Source: Flavobacteriaceae bacterium PS02293 (GTDB lineage: Bacteria; Bacteroidota; Bacteroidia; Flavobacteriales; Weeksellaceae). From it: DNA of 64,000 nt. The stretch covers positions 1-64,000 of the forward strand of contig JASCOV010000001.1 in assembly GCA_029960045.1 (NCBI GenBank), written 5' to 3'. The stretch's first letter is position 1. Each line of letters begins with the position of its first letter. Below the pieces are notes generated by a model. The model did not search any database. It was given only the letters and a program-made list of their open reading frames with translations, and had not been told where the DNA came from. This document shows positions 35,286 through 45,582 of the stretch, piece by piece. The position numbers were made by a program, and so were the translations under genes.

Positions 35286-36704
35286 TTAACATTCCGCCAC
35301 ATTCACCGCAACAGCCAAACCGCCTTCAGAAGTTTCCTTGTATTTTGAATTCATATCCAATGCGGTTTCCCACATAGATTTGATGACACTATCCAAGGAG
35401 ACTTTTGCTTTTGTCGGGTCACCATCCAAAGCAAGAGAAGCTGCGGTAATAGCTTTCATAGCTCCCATAGAATTTCTTTCGATACAAGGAATTTGAACAA
35501 GTCCGCCGATTGGGTCACAAGTCAATCCCAGATGATGTTCCATTGCAATTTCTGCCGCCATCAAAACCTGACCTGGCGTTCCACCCGAAATCTCCGTAAG
35601 TCCAGCTGCCGCCATTGCGGACGAGACACCAACTTCTGCCTGACAGCCTCCCATAGCTGCGGAAATGGTTGCGTTTTTTTTGAATAAAGTTCCAATCTCT
35701 CCTGCAACCAAAAGAAATCTGATAATATCTTCCTCAGAATTGAATTCTGTGAAAACTTGTGAATACATCAAAACTGCAGGAATTACACCGCTTGCGCCAT
35801 TTGTTGGGGCTGTAATAATTCGTCCAAAAGAAGCATTTTCTTCGTTGACAGCAAGAGCAAAACAAGAAACCCATTTCGTGACGGAACTAAAGGTTTTCTG
35901 GTCATTTTTCACCATATCAAACCACTCATTTTTGTTTTTATAAATCTGAGTTCCGAGAAGTTTTTCGTTCATTTCAGAAGCTCGTCTTGTTACATTGAGT
36001 CCACCTGGAAGAATTCCTTTTTTATTAATGCTTTTATAAACACAGTCTTTGATATTATCCCAAATTTCAAGAGCTTTTTGACGAGTTTCTTCCTGAGTTC
36101 TCCAAGATTCTTCATTAAGGAAAACCAAATCTGAAATTTTATTGAGATTCAGTTTTTCACAATATTTCAGAATGTCGCTGCCGTGATGACAAGGATATAA
36201 TGTTCTCACACATTTTTCCTCAATCGAATTATCTTCTTTCGTAGCCACAAAACCTCCTCCAACTGAATAATAATCCTGACTTAATTCTTCTCCATTCTTG
36301 AAAACAACTTTAAAAATCATTCCGTTTGGATGAAAATCGAGTGACTTTTCTTTATTAAGAATAAGATGATGTCCGTAAATAAATGGTAACCAAATTTCTC
36401 CACCTAGATTGATTCTTTGTTCTGATTTTATTTTATTAATTTTTTCATCAATTTTGTTGGTATCAATGGTTCGGAAATTTTCGCCGCTTAAACCAAGCAT
36501 TCCTGCAATATCAGTTCCGTGTCCAACACCTGTTTTTGCCAATGAACCGAAGAATTCTACAAAAACTTCTTTTACTTCTTGTAAAGAATGATTTCGTTTG
36601 ACCAAATCCAGAAACATTTGTGCAGCATTCCAAGGCCCCATTGTATGCGACGAAGAAGGTCCGATTCCGATTTTTATGATATCAAAAACACTGATAGATT
36701 CCAT
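35286..36704 (-). CDS. sdaA: L-serine ammonia-lyase (iron-sulfur type)
   Basis: 472 residues from the ATG at 36704 (MESISVFDIIKIGIGPSSSHTMGP). Single-chain form with the beta-like domain first and the alpha-like catalytic domain last. The cysteines expected to hold the 4Fe-4S cluster are in GGCQAEVG, LTCDPIGGLVQIPCIERN and near the extreme C-terminus (NVAEC). Converts L-serine to pyruvate and ammonia in the cytoplasm. Monocistronic. Confidence 0.94.
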   Translation of the reverse strand: MESISVFDIIKIGIGPSSSHTMGPWNAAQMFLDLVKRNHSLQEVKEVFVEFFGSLAKTGVGHGTDIAGMLGLSGENFRTIDTNKIDEKINKIKSEQRINLGGEIWLPFIYGHHLILNKEKSLDFHPNGMIFKVVFKNGEELSQDYYSVGGGFVATKEDNSIEEKCVRTLYPCHHGSDILKYCEKLNLNKISDLVFLNEESWRTQEETRQKALEIWDNIKDCVYKSINKKGILPGGLNVTRRASEMNEKLLGTQIYKNKNEWFDMVKNDQKTFSSVTKWVSCFALAVNEENASFGRIITAPTNGASGVIPAVLMYSQVFTEFNSEEDIIRFLLVAGEIGTLFKKNATISAAMGGCQAEVGVSSAMAAAGLTEISGGTPGQVLMAAEIAMEHHLGLTCDPIGGLVQIPCIERNSMGAMKAITAASLALDGDPTKAKVSLDSVIKSMWETALDMNSKYKETSEGGLAVAVNVAEC

Positions 36705-36882
36705 TAAGACAAATTGATTGCGGTAAAAGTAATTGATTTTATTGATTCTATTCAATTACCTAGTCAAAATTTTTGAATGTAAAATCTACAAAGATATTAT
36801 TGTTATTGAAAATATGTGGTTTACAAAAATGTAGCATTCATCCAAAGAATAATCAATTTTTAATATTTGTTGAAATAAAACA

Positions 36883-36910
36883 CAAAAACCGGAAATAGAT
36901 TCCGGTTTTG
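36883..36910 (-). terminator. Terminator after rhlE
   Basis: Minus strand: the stem AAAACCGGAA/TTCCGGTTTT has a 5-nt loop and continues into T-rich sequence, directly after the rhlE stop. Confidence 0.82.
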
Positions 36911-36912
36911 TT

Positions 36913-38160
36913 TTATTTTTTTCTGTAGAAATTGCTTTTATTCTTAGGCTTTTCAGAGCGTTGACCGTTTGGTTTTGGTCTTGGCGTGAAAGGCTTGTTG
37001 TTGCTGTCTCTTTTCTGTTCCACAAGATTGTCCGTGTGGAAAGGATGATCGGTAACAACAGGGATTTTCTTTCCAATCAGTTTTTCTGTATTTCTAAGAT
37101 TTGCTAGATCCAAAGCATCTACGAACGAGAAAGAAGTTCCTTCTGATCCAGCTCTTCCCGTTCTTCCGATTCTATGAACATAAGTTTCAGAAACGTCTGA
37201 AAGTTCGTAATTCACAACATATTTCAACTCATCGATATCGATTCCTCTTGCAGCAATATCTGTTGCAACCAGGATTCTTGTTCTTTTTGATTTGAAGTTG
37301 GAAAGTGCATTCTGCCTTGCATTCTGAGATTTGTTCCCGTGGATCGCTTCTGCAGAAATGTCGAATTGACGTAATTTTTTTACAATCTTATCTGCACCGT
37401 GTTTCGTTCTGGAGAAAACTAAAACCTGATCGAATTTCGGATCTTGTAAAAGGTGGATCAAAAGATCGGTCTTGTTGTTGTTATCAACAAAATAAATACT
37501 TTGCTGAATCGTATCTGCAGTCGAAGAAACCGGAGCAACTTCAACTCGTACCGGACTTACCAATATCTCAGAAGCTAATTTTGCAATTTCTTTAGGCATT
37601 GTTGCAGAGAAGAAAAGATTTTGTCTTTTTGCAGGAATTAATTTCAGGATTTTCTTTACATCGTGTACAAATCCCATATCCAGCATTCTGTCCGCTTCAT
37701 CCAGAACAAAAATTTCTAAATGATGAAGTTTCACAATGCCTTGAGATATAAAATCCAATAATCTTCCTGGTGTAGCAATCAGAATATCAACACCTCTTCT
37801 GAGTTGCTGCTCTTGTGCGTGCTGTTTTACACCACCAAAAACCACAAGGGATCTTAGTTTCAAATGTTTTCCGTAATCCTGGAAATTCTCTTCAATTTGT
37901 ATTGCTAATTCACGTGTTGGTGTCAGAATCAAAGCTTTGATCTGATTTCTGTGTTGTTCTTTAGCAGAAGAAAGATTTTGTAAAATAGGGATGGCAAATG
38001 CCGCGGTTTTTCCTGTTCCTGTCTGTGCGCTTCCCAAAAGATCTCTGCCTTGCAGGATAGATGGAATTGCTTTTTCTTGTATTGGTGTCGGCTGCTCGTA
38101 GCCTTGTGCTTTTAATGCGTCTAATATTGGCTTGATCAAGCCTAATTCGTCAAAATTCAA
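36913..38160 (-). CDS. rhlE: DEAD-box RNA helicase, RhlE type
   Basis: 415 residues. Typical RhlE N-terminus NFDELGLIKPILDALKAQGYEQPTPIQ, then SAQTGTGKTAAF, PTRELAIQ, TPGRLLD, LDEADRMLDMGF, FSATMP, ATDIAARGIDID and HRIGRTGRAG; short basic tail. The start codon is TTG at 38160. An in-frame stop lies seven codons upstream with no ATG between, and the TTG gives the conserved N-terminus. Acts on structured RNA, probably in ribosome maturation. Confidence 0.93.
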   Translation of the reverse strand: MNFDELGLIKPILDALKAQGYEQPTPIQEKAIPSILQGRDLLGSAQTGTGKTAAFAIPILQNLSSAKEQHRNQIKALILTPTRELAIQIEENFQDYGKHLKLRSLVVFGGVKQHAQEQQLRRGVDILIATPGRLLDFISQGIVKLHHLEIFVLDEADRMLDMGFVHDVKKILKLIPAKRQNLFFSATMPKEIAKLASEILVSPVRVEVAPVSSTADTIQQSIYFVDNNNKTDLLIHLLQDPKFDQVLVFSRTKHGADKIVKKLRQFDISAEAIHGNKSQNARQNALSNFKSKRTRILVATDIAARGIDIDELKYVVNYELSDVSETYVHRIGRTGRAGSEGTSFSFVDALDLANLRNTEKLIGKKIPVVTDHPFHTDNLVEQKRDSNNKPFTPRPKPNGQRSEKPKNKSNFYRKK

Positions 38161-38190
38161 ATGGAATATTTTTTTAATTTAAAAAAAAGT

Positions 38191-38220
38191 AAAAAATTCC
38201 TCCGTATATTAGGAGGAATT
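38191..38220 (-). terminator. Terminator after the DUF6438 gene
   Basis: The stem AATTCCTCC/GGAGGAATT has an 8-nt loop and a T-run on the minus strand. Confidence 0.8.
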
Positions 38221-38268
38221 AATATTGTGCAAAGATAACCTATTTAAAATAAAGTCGGGATTAAGTTA

Positions 38269-38754
38269 TTACTTTACCTTTTCCCACTTTTGATTTTTCT
38301 TTAGTTCATTAATAAAAGTATATAGCGCAACGAGTTTTTCAGGTTTTTCTCCAGCAGAAAGGGCAATGTCTTTTTTTGTTCCATCTGAGAAGAATACTCG
38401 TAGATTACTTTTGGAAGCATCCATTATTCTCTTATCAATATAACTGTCTTTCAGGGTTTTTACATCGGCAGCATCTGTCAAAGTTGTCAATTTTTGATAA
38501 TCTTCTTTACTAATAACAGATTTGAAAGTGCCTTCTCTTGGTTTATCCAGATCGCTTTTTCCTTCTCCTTGTGAAAAATTGTAATGTTCTGCTTCCAAAA
38601 CTGCATTTCTGCCGGAGTCTATTGTAATTTTAAAAATTGGACAAAATCCAAAACAAGGTCCAACTTCATATTCGATCTTGGAATATTTTGAAACTTGGGA
38701 AGTGGTGCAGGACATTAATCCTAGAAAAACCATAAGGCTGAATAGATATTTCAT
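38269..38754 (-). CDS. DUF6438 lipoprotein
   Basis: 161 residues. A lipoprotein signal (MKYLFSLMVFLGLMSC, Cys16) is followed by the family motif EYEVGPCFGFCPIFKITI with two cysteines. Probably anchored to a cell membrane facing the periplasm. Function unknown. Monocistronic, with a terminator downstream. Confidence 0.85.
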   Translation of the reverse strand: MKYLFSLMVFLGLMSCTTSQVSKYSKIEYEVGPCFGFCPIFKITIDSGRNAVLEAEHYNFSQGEGKSDLDKPREGTFKSVISKEDYQKLTTLTDAADVKTLKDSYIDKRIMDASKSNLRVFFSDGTKKDIALSAGEKPEKLVALYTFINELKKNQKWEKVK

Positions 38755-38806
38755 TATTGTTAAATTTAATTTTTGACAATGGCAAAAAGTGTACCTCGTT
38801 ATTAAG

Positions 38807-40864
38807 TTATCTGTTTTTCACGATGATCCAGCCACTTTTTTTTGTGCCGTTTTCGTATGTAAATATATAATAATAAGTTCCGGTTATGAAATTTTTGTAA
38901 TCCTGATACGGGGTTTTGTTGTTTAGGCTGAGCATTTTTTTTCCATATCTGTCATAGATATCCAAACTCGAATTGATTGCTTTAGTAAAAAATGATAAAT
39001 TTAACTGGTCATTTATTCCGTCACCATTAGGCGTGATAATATTCGGAAGTTTCAGAAAAATAAAATCGTAAACCGAAGTGCAAGTTGTATTTTCTGTCTT
39101 CACATGGATCTGATAATAATTGGTAATCAAATTGGTGAAAATACTGCTGCTCTGCCAAGGTGTAACAATATTTCCGTTTTCGTCTAATAATTGATATTCA
39201 TATTTTGGTGTTCCGCCAAGAACAATTGCGTTGATCGAGTTGTTGCCAATCTCTTCTATCTGAATATTAGAATTATTAATGATTTTAATTTCCGAAGTAA
39301 TGTTTGTCATTTCATCACAGATAAGGTTTGAGAATTGCTTTATTTTAAGAATTTGATTTTTGGTGGCTTTTAGAATTTTAATTTCAAATTTGCCTGTATT
39401 GTCAATCGTTGTTGTCTGATCTGCTTCGCCGTTTAAACTATAAATAATTATATCATTTGGTGTACCTTTTATTGTGAATGTAACATCATCTTCAAAACAA
39501 TTTGGAGAAGTATTTTCTATTATTGGTACTGTACAAGATGCACCACAGACACTAATTTTTGGCGTCGTGATGAAGTCAAAAGTGTCTTCAAAAACACTAT
39601 CTGCGGTGCCATCTCCCATAGATCCGTGGATTCTGTGACCAACATATCCATAGCGCAAAGCACCTTTTTTTATTGCAGCGGAACAGTGTCCACCCACTTC
39701 AAAAGTTGTAATGACATCAGCAGCTGATATGCCATTGGGTATTTTAAAATAATGTGTTCCATTGTCAATATCTTGTCCAATGGTGTAACCAAAATTTTCG
39801 CCTGCAGTATAGACTGTTCCATTATTATTGATAATAGCAAAATTTGGGGTTGCGGAATCATGTTCGTTTGCAGAAATCCAACTGATGTCACTTGTAGGGC
39901 TTCCATCCGGATATTGTGATGTAGTCCAGGTTTTTAGTACCGGATACGTTTTTGATCCAAATACTCCATTGTTATTATATCCTAAACAATATAAAGTATT
40001 CTTATTATCCAAGAGAAAATATGAATGGTAATTACTTGAGCTTTGCGCTGTGACTTGTATCATTTTTATACCTGTAATGCTCGATGGGAGGATCATTTTT
40101 GTAGCAAATTGAAATTCCTCATCACGACTATCAGTGCTTTTACCGGAGAAGACATTTTGTCCCCAGGTCCACAGTGTGCCATCTCGTTTAAGAGCAAATC
40201 CCATGTTTTTTTGTCCCCTTGCAACTATAATGTCTGATAATGGTGTTGTTGGGTTTTCCATTACTTTTGCCCATTCTGCATCGCTTCCTGTACTTCCATT
40301 GCCACGGGCAATTGGGGTTTCAGTTAAAATATAAACTTCACCTAAGCATGTTGTGATTATTAAAGAGCCGGTTGTAGCGAACATCATTTTAACATTGTCG
40401 GGATTTACACCTAACGGAAGACCATCAGATTTTCCATTTACAGTTATTCTTTCAAAATTTTTGGTTGATTTTATACTTTTAGGAATTACAGTTCCCGGAA
40501 AGCCCGAGACAAATAATCCATCGTCTGTTAAAACTATTAATTGTATATCACCGAAATATGATCCTAATGCTACTTTTTTGATATTGCCGGTTAAATTAGG
40601 ATAGTTTTCTGAGTTGATATATTGTGGAGACAAGACATTTTCTGTTCCAGTGCTGTCAGCTAGTGCGCCCCAGATCTTGTAATTGTTAAAGGCATCTTTA
40701 GTTACACTTGCGTGGAAAACTGTTATGATATTATCATACTCTATTTTTTCCGGATCATTGCCAGAGTATAATCCAGTGTTTGGATTACAGCCAGAAAAAC
40801 TATTACATTGAGCGTAACAGTAGGGCAAAATGAAAAATATGAAAAAGGATAAAATTTTCTTCAT
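38807..40864 (-). CDS. T9SS type B sorted protein with RCC1-like repeats
   Basis: 685 residues with the signal peptide MKKILSFFIFFILPYCYAQ. The middle contains RCC1/beta-propeller-like blades (DGTLWTWGQNVF, NTLYCLGYNNNGVFG, GTVYTAGENFGYTIG). The C-terminal ~80 residues (NIITPNGDGINDQLNLSFF, LDIYDRYGKKML, GTYYYIFTYENGTKKSGWIIV) are the gliding-motility-type B signal. Secreted by type IX secretion and probably surface-bound through the PorP/SprF route. Confidence 0.92.
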   Translation of the reverse strand: MKKILSFFIFFILPYCYAQCNSFSGCNPNTGLYSGNDPEKIEYDNIITVFHASVTKDAFNNYKIWGALADSTGTENVLSPQYINSENYPNLTGNIKKVALGSYFGDIQLIVLTDDGLFVSGFPGTVIPKSIKSTKNFERITVNGKSDGLPLGVNPDNVKMMFATTGSLIITTCLGEVYILTETPIARGNGSTGSDAEWAKVMENPTTPLSDIIVARGQKNMGFALKRDGTLWTWGQNVFSGKSTDSRDEEFQFATKMILPSSITGIKMIQVTAQSSSNYHSYFLLDNKNTLYCLGYNNNGVFGSKTYPVLKTWTTSQYPDGSPTSDISWISANEHDSATPNFAIINNNGTVYTAGENFGYTIGQDIDNGTHYFKIPNGISAADVITTFEVGGHCSAAIKKGALRYGYVGHRIHGSMGDGTADSVFEDTFDFITTPKISVCGASCTVPIIENTSPNCFEDDVTFTIKGTPNDIIIYSLNGEADQTTTIDNTGKFEIKILKATKNQILKIKQFSNLICDEMTNITSEIKIINNSNIQIEEIGNNSINAIVLGGTPKYEYQLLDENGNIVTPWQSSSIFTNLITNYYQIHVKTENTTCTSVYDFIFLKLPNIITPNGDGINDQLNLSFFTKAINSSLDIYDRYGKKMLSLNNKTPYQDYKNFITGTYYYIFTYENGTKKSGWIIVKNR

Positions 40865-40956
40865 ACGAAATTAGTTTTGAGTAAATATCATACTATTTTT
40901 TTTAAAAAGAAAATTTTTCAAAATAATATAATTAATAGTTCAAATTTTTTAAACAT

Positions 40957-40984
40957 AAAAAAACCACATCTAAAAGTGTGGTTT
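40957..40984 (-). terminator. Terminator after obg
   Basis: Minus strand: AAACCACAC and GTGTGGTTT-type arms with a short loop (one mismatch), followed by a seven-T run. Confidence 0.75.
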
Positions 40985-41011
40985 AATATAATTTATAAAA
41001 AAATGCAATTT

Positions 41012-41995
41012 TTATCCGTGCAATTTCTTCCATATTGCATCTTTCAATTCCTGAAGACCTTCGCCCGTAACACCGGAAAAGAATAATGGTTGTCTGTTTT
41101 CCGGAAACTCTGCTGAAATTTCTTTTTTCAATTCATCATCCAAAAGGTCGGCTTTCGAAACGGATAAAAGGAAATCTTTATCCAAAAGTTCTGGATTGTA
41201 TTCCTTAAGCTCATTTTCCAAAATTTTAAATTCCTGAAAATGATCTTCAGAATCAGCCGGAATTAAGAATAATAAAATTGAGTTTCTTTCGATATGTCTT
41301 AGGAATCTGTGTCCAAGACCTTTACCTTCCGCTGCACCTTCGATAATTCCTGGGATGTCTGCCATGACGAAAGATTTGTAATTTCTCCATTCCACGATTC
41401 CAAGATTTGGTTTGAGAGTGGTAAAAGCGTAATCTGCAATCTTTGGTCTTGCTGCTGAAACTGATGATAAAAGCGTTGATTTTCCTGCATTAGGGAATCC
41501 TACCAGACCAACATCCGCAAGCAATTTCAGTTCAAAAGTAATGAATCCCTCTTGTCCGTCCATTCCCGGTTGTGCAAATCTTGGCGTTTGGTTGGTTGAG
41601 GATTTGAAATGTTCATTTCCTTTTCCGCCTTTTCCGCCTTCCATCAGGATGATTTCCTGTCCGTCTTCCAGGATTTCGCCAACGATTTCGCCTTCTTCAT
41701 TTCTTGCAATCGTTCCCATTGGAACATCAATATAAACATCATCACCGTAAGCACCAGTCAGCTGGTTTTTCGCACCATTTTGTCCACGGTCAGCCTTGAT
41801 GTGACGTGTGTATCTAAGTGGTAAAAGTGTCCATTCGTGAGCATTTCCTCTCATGATTACGTGACCACCACGTCCGCCATCGCCACCATCCGGACCACCT
41901 TTCGGGATGTATTTTTCTCTACGAAGGTGAGCCGATCCAGCACCGCCGTGACCGCTTTTACAATGGATTTTTACGTAATCTACGAAATTTGACAT
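41012..41995 (-). CDS. obg: Obg/CgtA GTPase
   Basis: 327 residues. Gly-rich Obg fold ([38 protein letters not shown]), then the G domain: [15 protein letters not shown] (P-loop), [23 protein letters not shown] and the SKAD motif. No C-terminal OCT extension. Essential GTPase of 50S ribosome assembly. Followed upstream by adk and hpt on the same strand, spacing 80 and 45 nt. Confidence 0.96.
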   Translation of the reverse strand: MSNFVDYVKIHCKSGHGGAGSAHLRREKYIPKGGPDGGDGGRGGHVIMRGNAHEWTLLPLRYTRHIKADRGQNGAKNQLTGAYGDDVYIDVPMGTIARNEEGEIVGEILEDGQEIILMEGGKGGKGNEHFKSSTNQTPRFAQPGMDGQEGFITFELKLLADVGLVGFPNAGKSTLLSSVSAARPKIADYAFTTLKPNLGIVEWRNYKSFVMADIPGIIEGAAEGKGLGHRFLRHIERNSILLFLIPADSEDHFQEFKILENELKEYNPELLDKDFLLSVSKADLLDDELKKEISAEFPENRQPLFFSGVTGEGLQELKDAIWKKLHG

Positions 41996-42075
41996 TTTTT
42001 TTAATTATGAATTATGAGTTATGAATTATGAGAATGAATTGTAAAAACTTATAACTCATCGCTCATTACTAATAA

Positions 42076-42654
42076 CTATTTTATTTTTTCTACTTCAGCA
42101 AATAGTTTTTCCGAGATTTCGGAGATGTTTCCAACGCCGACTACTTCTGCATATTTGCCCTGTTTTTTATATAATTCTGCAACTTCTGCAGTTTTTGAAT
42201 AATATTCTGTGATTCTATCTCGGATGATTGCTTCATTAGAATCGTCTGTTCTGCCACTGGTTTCTCCTCTTTTCAGAAGTCTTTCCACAAGAACTTCATC
42301 ATCAACAATTAATGAAAGACAAACACTGATTTCGGAATTTAATTCTTCTTTTACAATGGTTTCCAAAGCTTCAGTCTGAACTGCAGTTCTAGGAAATCCG
42401 TCAAAAATAAATCCACTCGTTTCTGTTGGTTTTCTCAGCTCGTCAATTAGCATATCAATCGTAACTTGATCCGGAACTAGTTGTCCTTTGTCGATGTATG
42501 ATTTAGCTAATTTTCCAAGCTCTGTATCATTTTTCATATTATAACGAAAAAGATCGCCTGTCGAAATTTGTTTCAGATTATACTTCTCAATCAAATGCTG
42601 AGCCTGGGTTCCTTTTCCACTTCCCGGAGGACCAAAGAGAACAATATTGATCAT
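42076..42654 (-). CDS. adk: Adenylate kinase
   Basis: 192 residues. The P-loop is FGPPGSGKGTQAQHL, followed by GDLFRYNMKNDTELGKLAKSYI (AMP site), GFIFDGFPRTAVQ and RLLKRGETSGRTDDSNEAI. It is a short-LID form without zinc cysteines, as usual for this clade. Interconverts ATP, ADP and AMP. Confidence 0.96.
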   Translation of the reverse strand: MINIVLFGPPGSGKGTQAQHLIEKYNLKQISTGDLFRYNMKNDTELGKLAKSYIDKGQLVPDQVTIDMLIDELRKPTETSGFIFDGFPRTAVQTEALETIVKEELNSEISVCLSLIVDDEVLVERLLKRGETSGRTDDSNEAIIRDRITEYYSKTAEVAELYKKQGKYAEVVGVGNISEISEKLFAEVEKIK

Positions 42655-42699
42655 ATTTCTTTAATTTATTTAGATTTATTTCTTTTTCTTGAGTGGGAA

Positions 42700-43254
42700 T
42701 TAGTGATTGATTCTACCTTCTTCTAATTGATATAAGTCCGGTAAGTTTCTTCCTAATTCATCATAATCCAATCCGTAACCTAATACAAATTTGTTCGGAA
42801 TTTCTTTCGCAACATAATCTACTGTGAAATCTTTTTTGAAAACATCAGGTTTCAAAAGCAGAGAAGCAACTTTCAGAGATTTCGGACGTTGTGTGTTTTT
42901 GAAATATTCGAATAGATTTTCTAACGTGTTTCCTGTATCCACAATATCTTCCATAAGGATAATATGACGATCCATAACATCTTTTGTAAGTTCCATTTTT
43001 TTATAAACGATTCCGGTAGATTGTGTTCCGGAATATGAACTTACTTGTAAAAAGGCAATTTCGCATTTACCAGGATAATATTTTAAAAAATCTGAGAAAA
43101 ACATAATTACACCATTTAGTACACCAATGAAAATTGGGGTTTCATCTTTGTAATCTTCGTAAACTTTTTCTGCTAATTCTTTAATAATTGCCTGAATTTC
43201 ATCGTGTTTCAGGTATGGTACGAAACTTTTGTCGTGAACTTGTATAGACTCCAT
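42700..43254 (-). CDS. hpt: Hypoxanthine phosphoribosyltransferase
   Basis: 184 residues from the ATG at 43254; the frame is open six codons further upstream. The PRPP-binding loop is HIILMEDIVDTGNTLE. Other family segments are FIGVLNGVIMFFSDF and VDYVAKEIPNKFVLGYGLDYDE. Purine salvage in the cytoplasm; probably co-transcribed with adk and obg. Confidence 0.95.
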   Translation of the reverse strand: MESIQVHDKSFVPYLKHDEIQAIIKELAEKVYEDYKDETPIFIGVLNGVIMFFSDFLKYYPGKCEIAFLQVSSYSGTQSTGIVYKKMELTKDVMDRHIILMEDIVDTGNTLENLFEYFKNTQRPKSLKVASLLLKPDVFKKDFTVDYVAKEIPNKFVLGYGLDYDELGRNLPDLYQLEEGRINH

Positions 43255-43394
43255 ATGTATTTCAAAGTGCAAAAATAAGATTTTTAAACCAAACCGCCCA
43301 TTTTCTTTTTTTTAACAGCTTTTTCAAGTTGATAGAAAAGAGTAATACAATTTAATTATCTATATTTGCGTTACGTTTCTGAAAAAGAATAATT

Positions 43395-44447
43395 ATGTTC
43401 AAATCGCTTTTCCACTGGAAAGTATTACTTAATATCGTATTGGCAATGGCGTTTTTCGCCGGTTTGGTTTGGCTTACATTCCGTTGGTTGGAGTTTCATA
43501 CCAATCATGGAGATGAAGTTCCTGTGCCAAATGTTATGAATATGAAAGTACACGATGCTATCAAAATTCTTGATGATTCCGGTTTGGAATATGAAGTGGA
43601 TAGTTTCAAATATGATCCAAAATTCCGTCCGTTTCAGGTTTTGGCAGTTTTCCCTTCACCGGGTGCGAATGTGAAAAACGGAAGAGCAATTGTTTTAAAA
43701 GTTAATCCAAGAACTTGGGCAAAAGTAGCTGTCCCTGATATTATTGATCGATATAAAGGTTTGGCTTTTAATCAATTAAATTTAGTTGGTTTAAAGGTTG
43801 GTGACACCCTTTTTGAACCAAGTATTCAAAGAGATGCAGTGCTTAGAATCATTTTTAATGGCTCAAGTATAAAACCTGGAACTTTATTACCAAAATTCTC
43901 TACTGTTGATCTGGTGATAGGATCTGGTCCTTTGAGAAATGTTGCTATCCCTAATGTTGTTGGAAGAACGGTACAAGAAGCAAAACAAATTATAGCCCAG
44001 GCTTTATTTGAAGTTGGAATCGTAGATCACGAAGACGGCGGAAAAGATGATTCTGATATTGTTTATTATCAGGATCCGGAATTTGGTTCGCAAAGAGATC
44101 AGGGAATGCAGATCGATCTCTGGGCAAGTAAAAAAACACCTGCTGAATTACAAAGCAAAATAAAACAGCTGGATGATATGTACCGTCCGAAGATTGATAC
44201 GACATTAGCTCCAATTCAATATAACGAAGTTCCGCCACCTACAATTGAGCAGAAACCAGCAGTTGTAAAACCTCCGGTTTCTACCACTCCTTCAACTTCC
44301 GGAACAGCGCAAACTACTGTTACCAAACCAAAACCGACAACTACACAGCCAACGAATACTTCTGCTGCTGTGAAACAAAATACAACATCACCACAATCTA
44401 CAAAACCTGTAGATAAGCCAAAGCCTAAAAAAGTGGTAGTTGAATAA
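43395..44447 (+). CDS. Membrane-anchored PASTA-domain protein
   Basis: 350 residues. One N-terminal transmembrane segment (VLLNIVLAMAFFAGLVWLTF), then three PASTA domains beginning VPVPNVMNMKVHDAIKIL, AVPDIIDRYKGLAFNQL and AIPNVVGRTVQEAKQII, then a Pro/Thr/Lys tail. No kinase domain is present, unlike Firmicutes PASTA kinases. Probably faces the periplasm and binds peptidoglycan. TATATTTG at 43361-43368 is a possible -7 box. Next to the rluA-like gene; the short gap carries a terminator. Confidence 0.9.
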   Translation: MFKSLFHWKVLLNIVLAMAFFAGLVWLTFRWLEFHTNHGDEVPVPNVMNMKVHDAIKILDDSGLEYEVDSFKYDPKFRPFQVLAVFPSPGANVKNGRAIVLKVNPRTWAKVAVPDIIDRYKGLAFNQLNLVGLKVGDTLFEPSIQRDAVLRIIFNGSSIKPGTLLPKFSTVDLVIGSGPLRNVAIPNVVGRTVQEAKQIIAQALFEVGIVDHEDGGKDDSDIVYYQDPEFGSQRDQGMQIDLWASKKTPAELQSKIKQLDDMYRPKIDTTLAPIQYNEVPPPTIEQKPAVVKPPVSTTPSTSGTAQTTVTKPKPTTTQPTNTSAAVKQNTTSPQSTKPVDKPKPKKVVVE

Positions 44448-44453
44448 AAAAAC

Positions 44454-44485
44454 AAAAGGCTTCGACAAAATGTTGAAGCCTTTTA
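44454..44485 (+). terminator. Terminator between the PASTA and RluA-type genes
   Basis: The stem AAAAGGCTTC/GAAGCCTTTT has an 11-nt partially paired loop and a T-run. It reduces read-through into the next gene 11 nt downstream. Confidence 0.75.
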
Positions 44486-44495
44486 AAATTAATAT

Positions 44496-45563
44496 ATGCT
44501 GGACGAGACCGAAGAATTTTTAGAAGACGAATTAATTAATCAAGATATTTCTGCTGATGACGAAAACAGTGGACTATATGAACACGTCAATATCACGGTT
44601 GATAAGAAGCAAGAACCACTTAGAATAGACAAGTTTTTACTGCTTTTTCGTCAGAATTCTTCCAGAAACAAAATTTCTCAAACTTGTAAAGCAGGCAACG
44701 TTATTGTCAACGGAAATCCCGTAAAACAAAACTACAGAGTAAAACCAGGAGATGAAGTAAGTGTTCTACTAGCACATCCGCCAAGAGAAAATGTCATCAT
44801 TCCACAAGATATTCCAATTAATATCGTTTATGAGGATAGTGACTTAATTATTGTTGATAAAGATCCAGGAATGGTTGTTCATCCGGGATTTGGAAATTGG
44901 GATAAAACGTTGGTAAATGCATTGGCATTTCATTTTGCAAAAGATCCTAATTATAATTCGGATTTAGATAGAGTGGGCTTGGTTCATAGAATTGATAAAG
45001 ATACTTCCGGTCTGTTGGTGATTGCAAAAACAGAATATGCACTTAGCTTTTTAGCGAAGCAGTTTTTTGACAGGACAACGAAGCGTCTCTATTGGGCATT
45101 TGTCTGGGGAAATGTTAAAGATGACTCTGGAACTGTAACCGGACACATCGGACGACATCCAAAAAACAGAATGCAGATGTACACTTACGAAGATGGAAGT
45201 CACGGTAAGCACGCAGTAACTCATTACAAAGTTTTGGAAAGATTCCGTTATATGACTTGGATAGAATGTAAGCTGGAAACTGGAAGAACGCATCAGATCC
45301 GAGCTCACCTGAAACATATAGGACATACTTTGTTCAATGATGCGAGATATGAAGGAAATATCGTAATGAGAGGAGTTGATATGCCGAAGTATAGAAAATT
45401 TGTACAAAATGTTTTTGAAGTTTTACCAAGACACGCTTTGCACGCTCATACATTAGGATTTATCCACCCAACAACGAAGAAAGAAATGTATTTTGAAAGT
45501 CCAATGCCAAAAGATATGCAAGATGCGTCTGAACGTTGGAGAAAATATTTAGATAATAACTAG
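44496..45563 (+). CDS. RluA-family 23S rRNA pseudouridine synthase
   Basis: 355 residues. An acidic N-terminal extension, an S4 RNA-binding domain (LRIDKFLLLF...KQNYRVKPGDEVSV) and the catalytic domain with HRIDKDTSGLLVIAK carrying the catalytic Asp, plus GRTHQIRAHLKHIGHTL. The nearest known type is RluD, which modifies helix 69 of 23S rRNA; the exact target is an inference. Confidence 0.92.
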   Translation: MLDETEEFLEDELINQDISADDENSGLYEHVNITVDKKQEPLRIDKFLLLFRQNSSRNKISQTCKAGNVIVNGNPVKQNYRVKPGDEVSVLLAHPPRENVIIPQDIPINIVYEDSDLIIVDKDPGMVVHPGFGNWDKTLVNALAFHFAKDPNYNSDLDRVGLVHRIDKDTSGLLVIAKTEYALSFLAKQFFDRTTKRLYWAFVWGNVKDDSGTVTGHIGRHPKNRMQMYTYEDGSHGKHAVTHYKVLERFRYMTWIECKLETGRTHQIRAHLKHIGHTLFNDARYEGNIVMRGVDMPKYRKFVQNVFEVLPRHALHAHTLGFIHPTTKKEMYFESPMPKDMQDASERWRKYLDNN

Positions 45564-45582
45564 AGTTTTATATATTTGCATT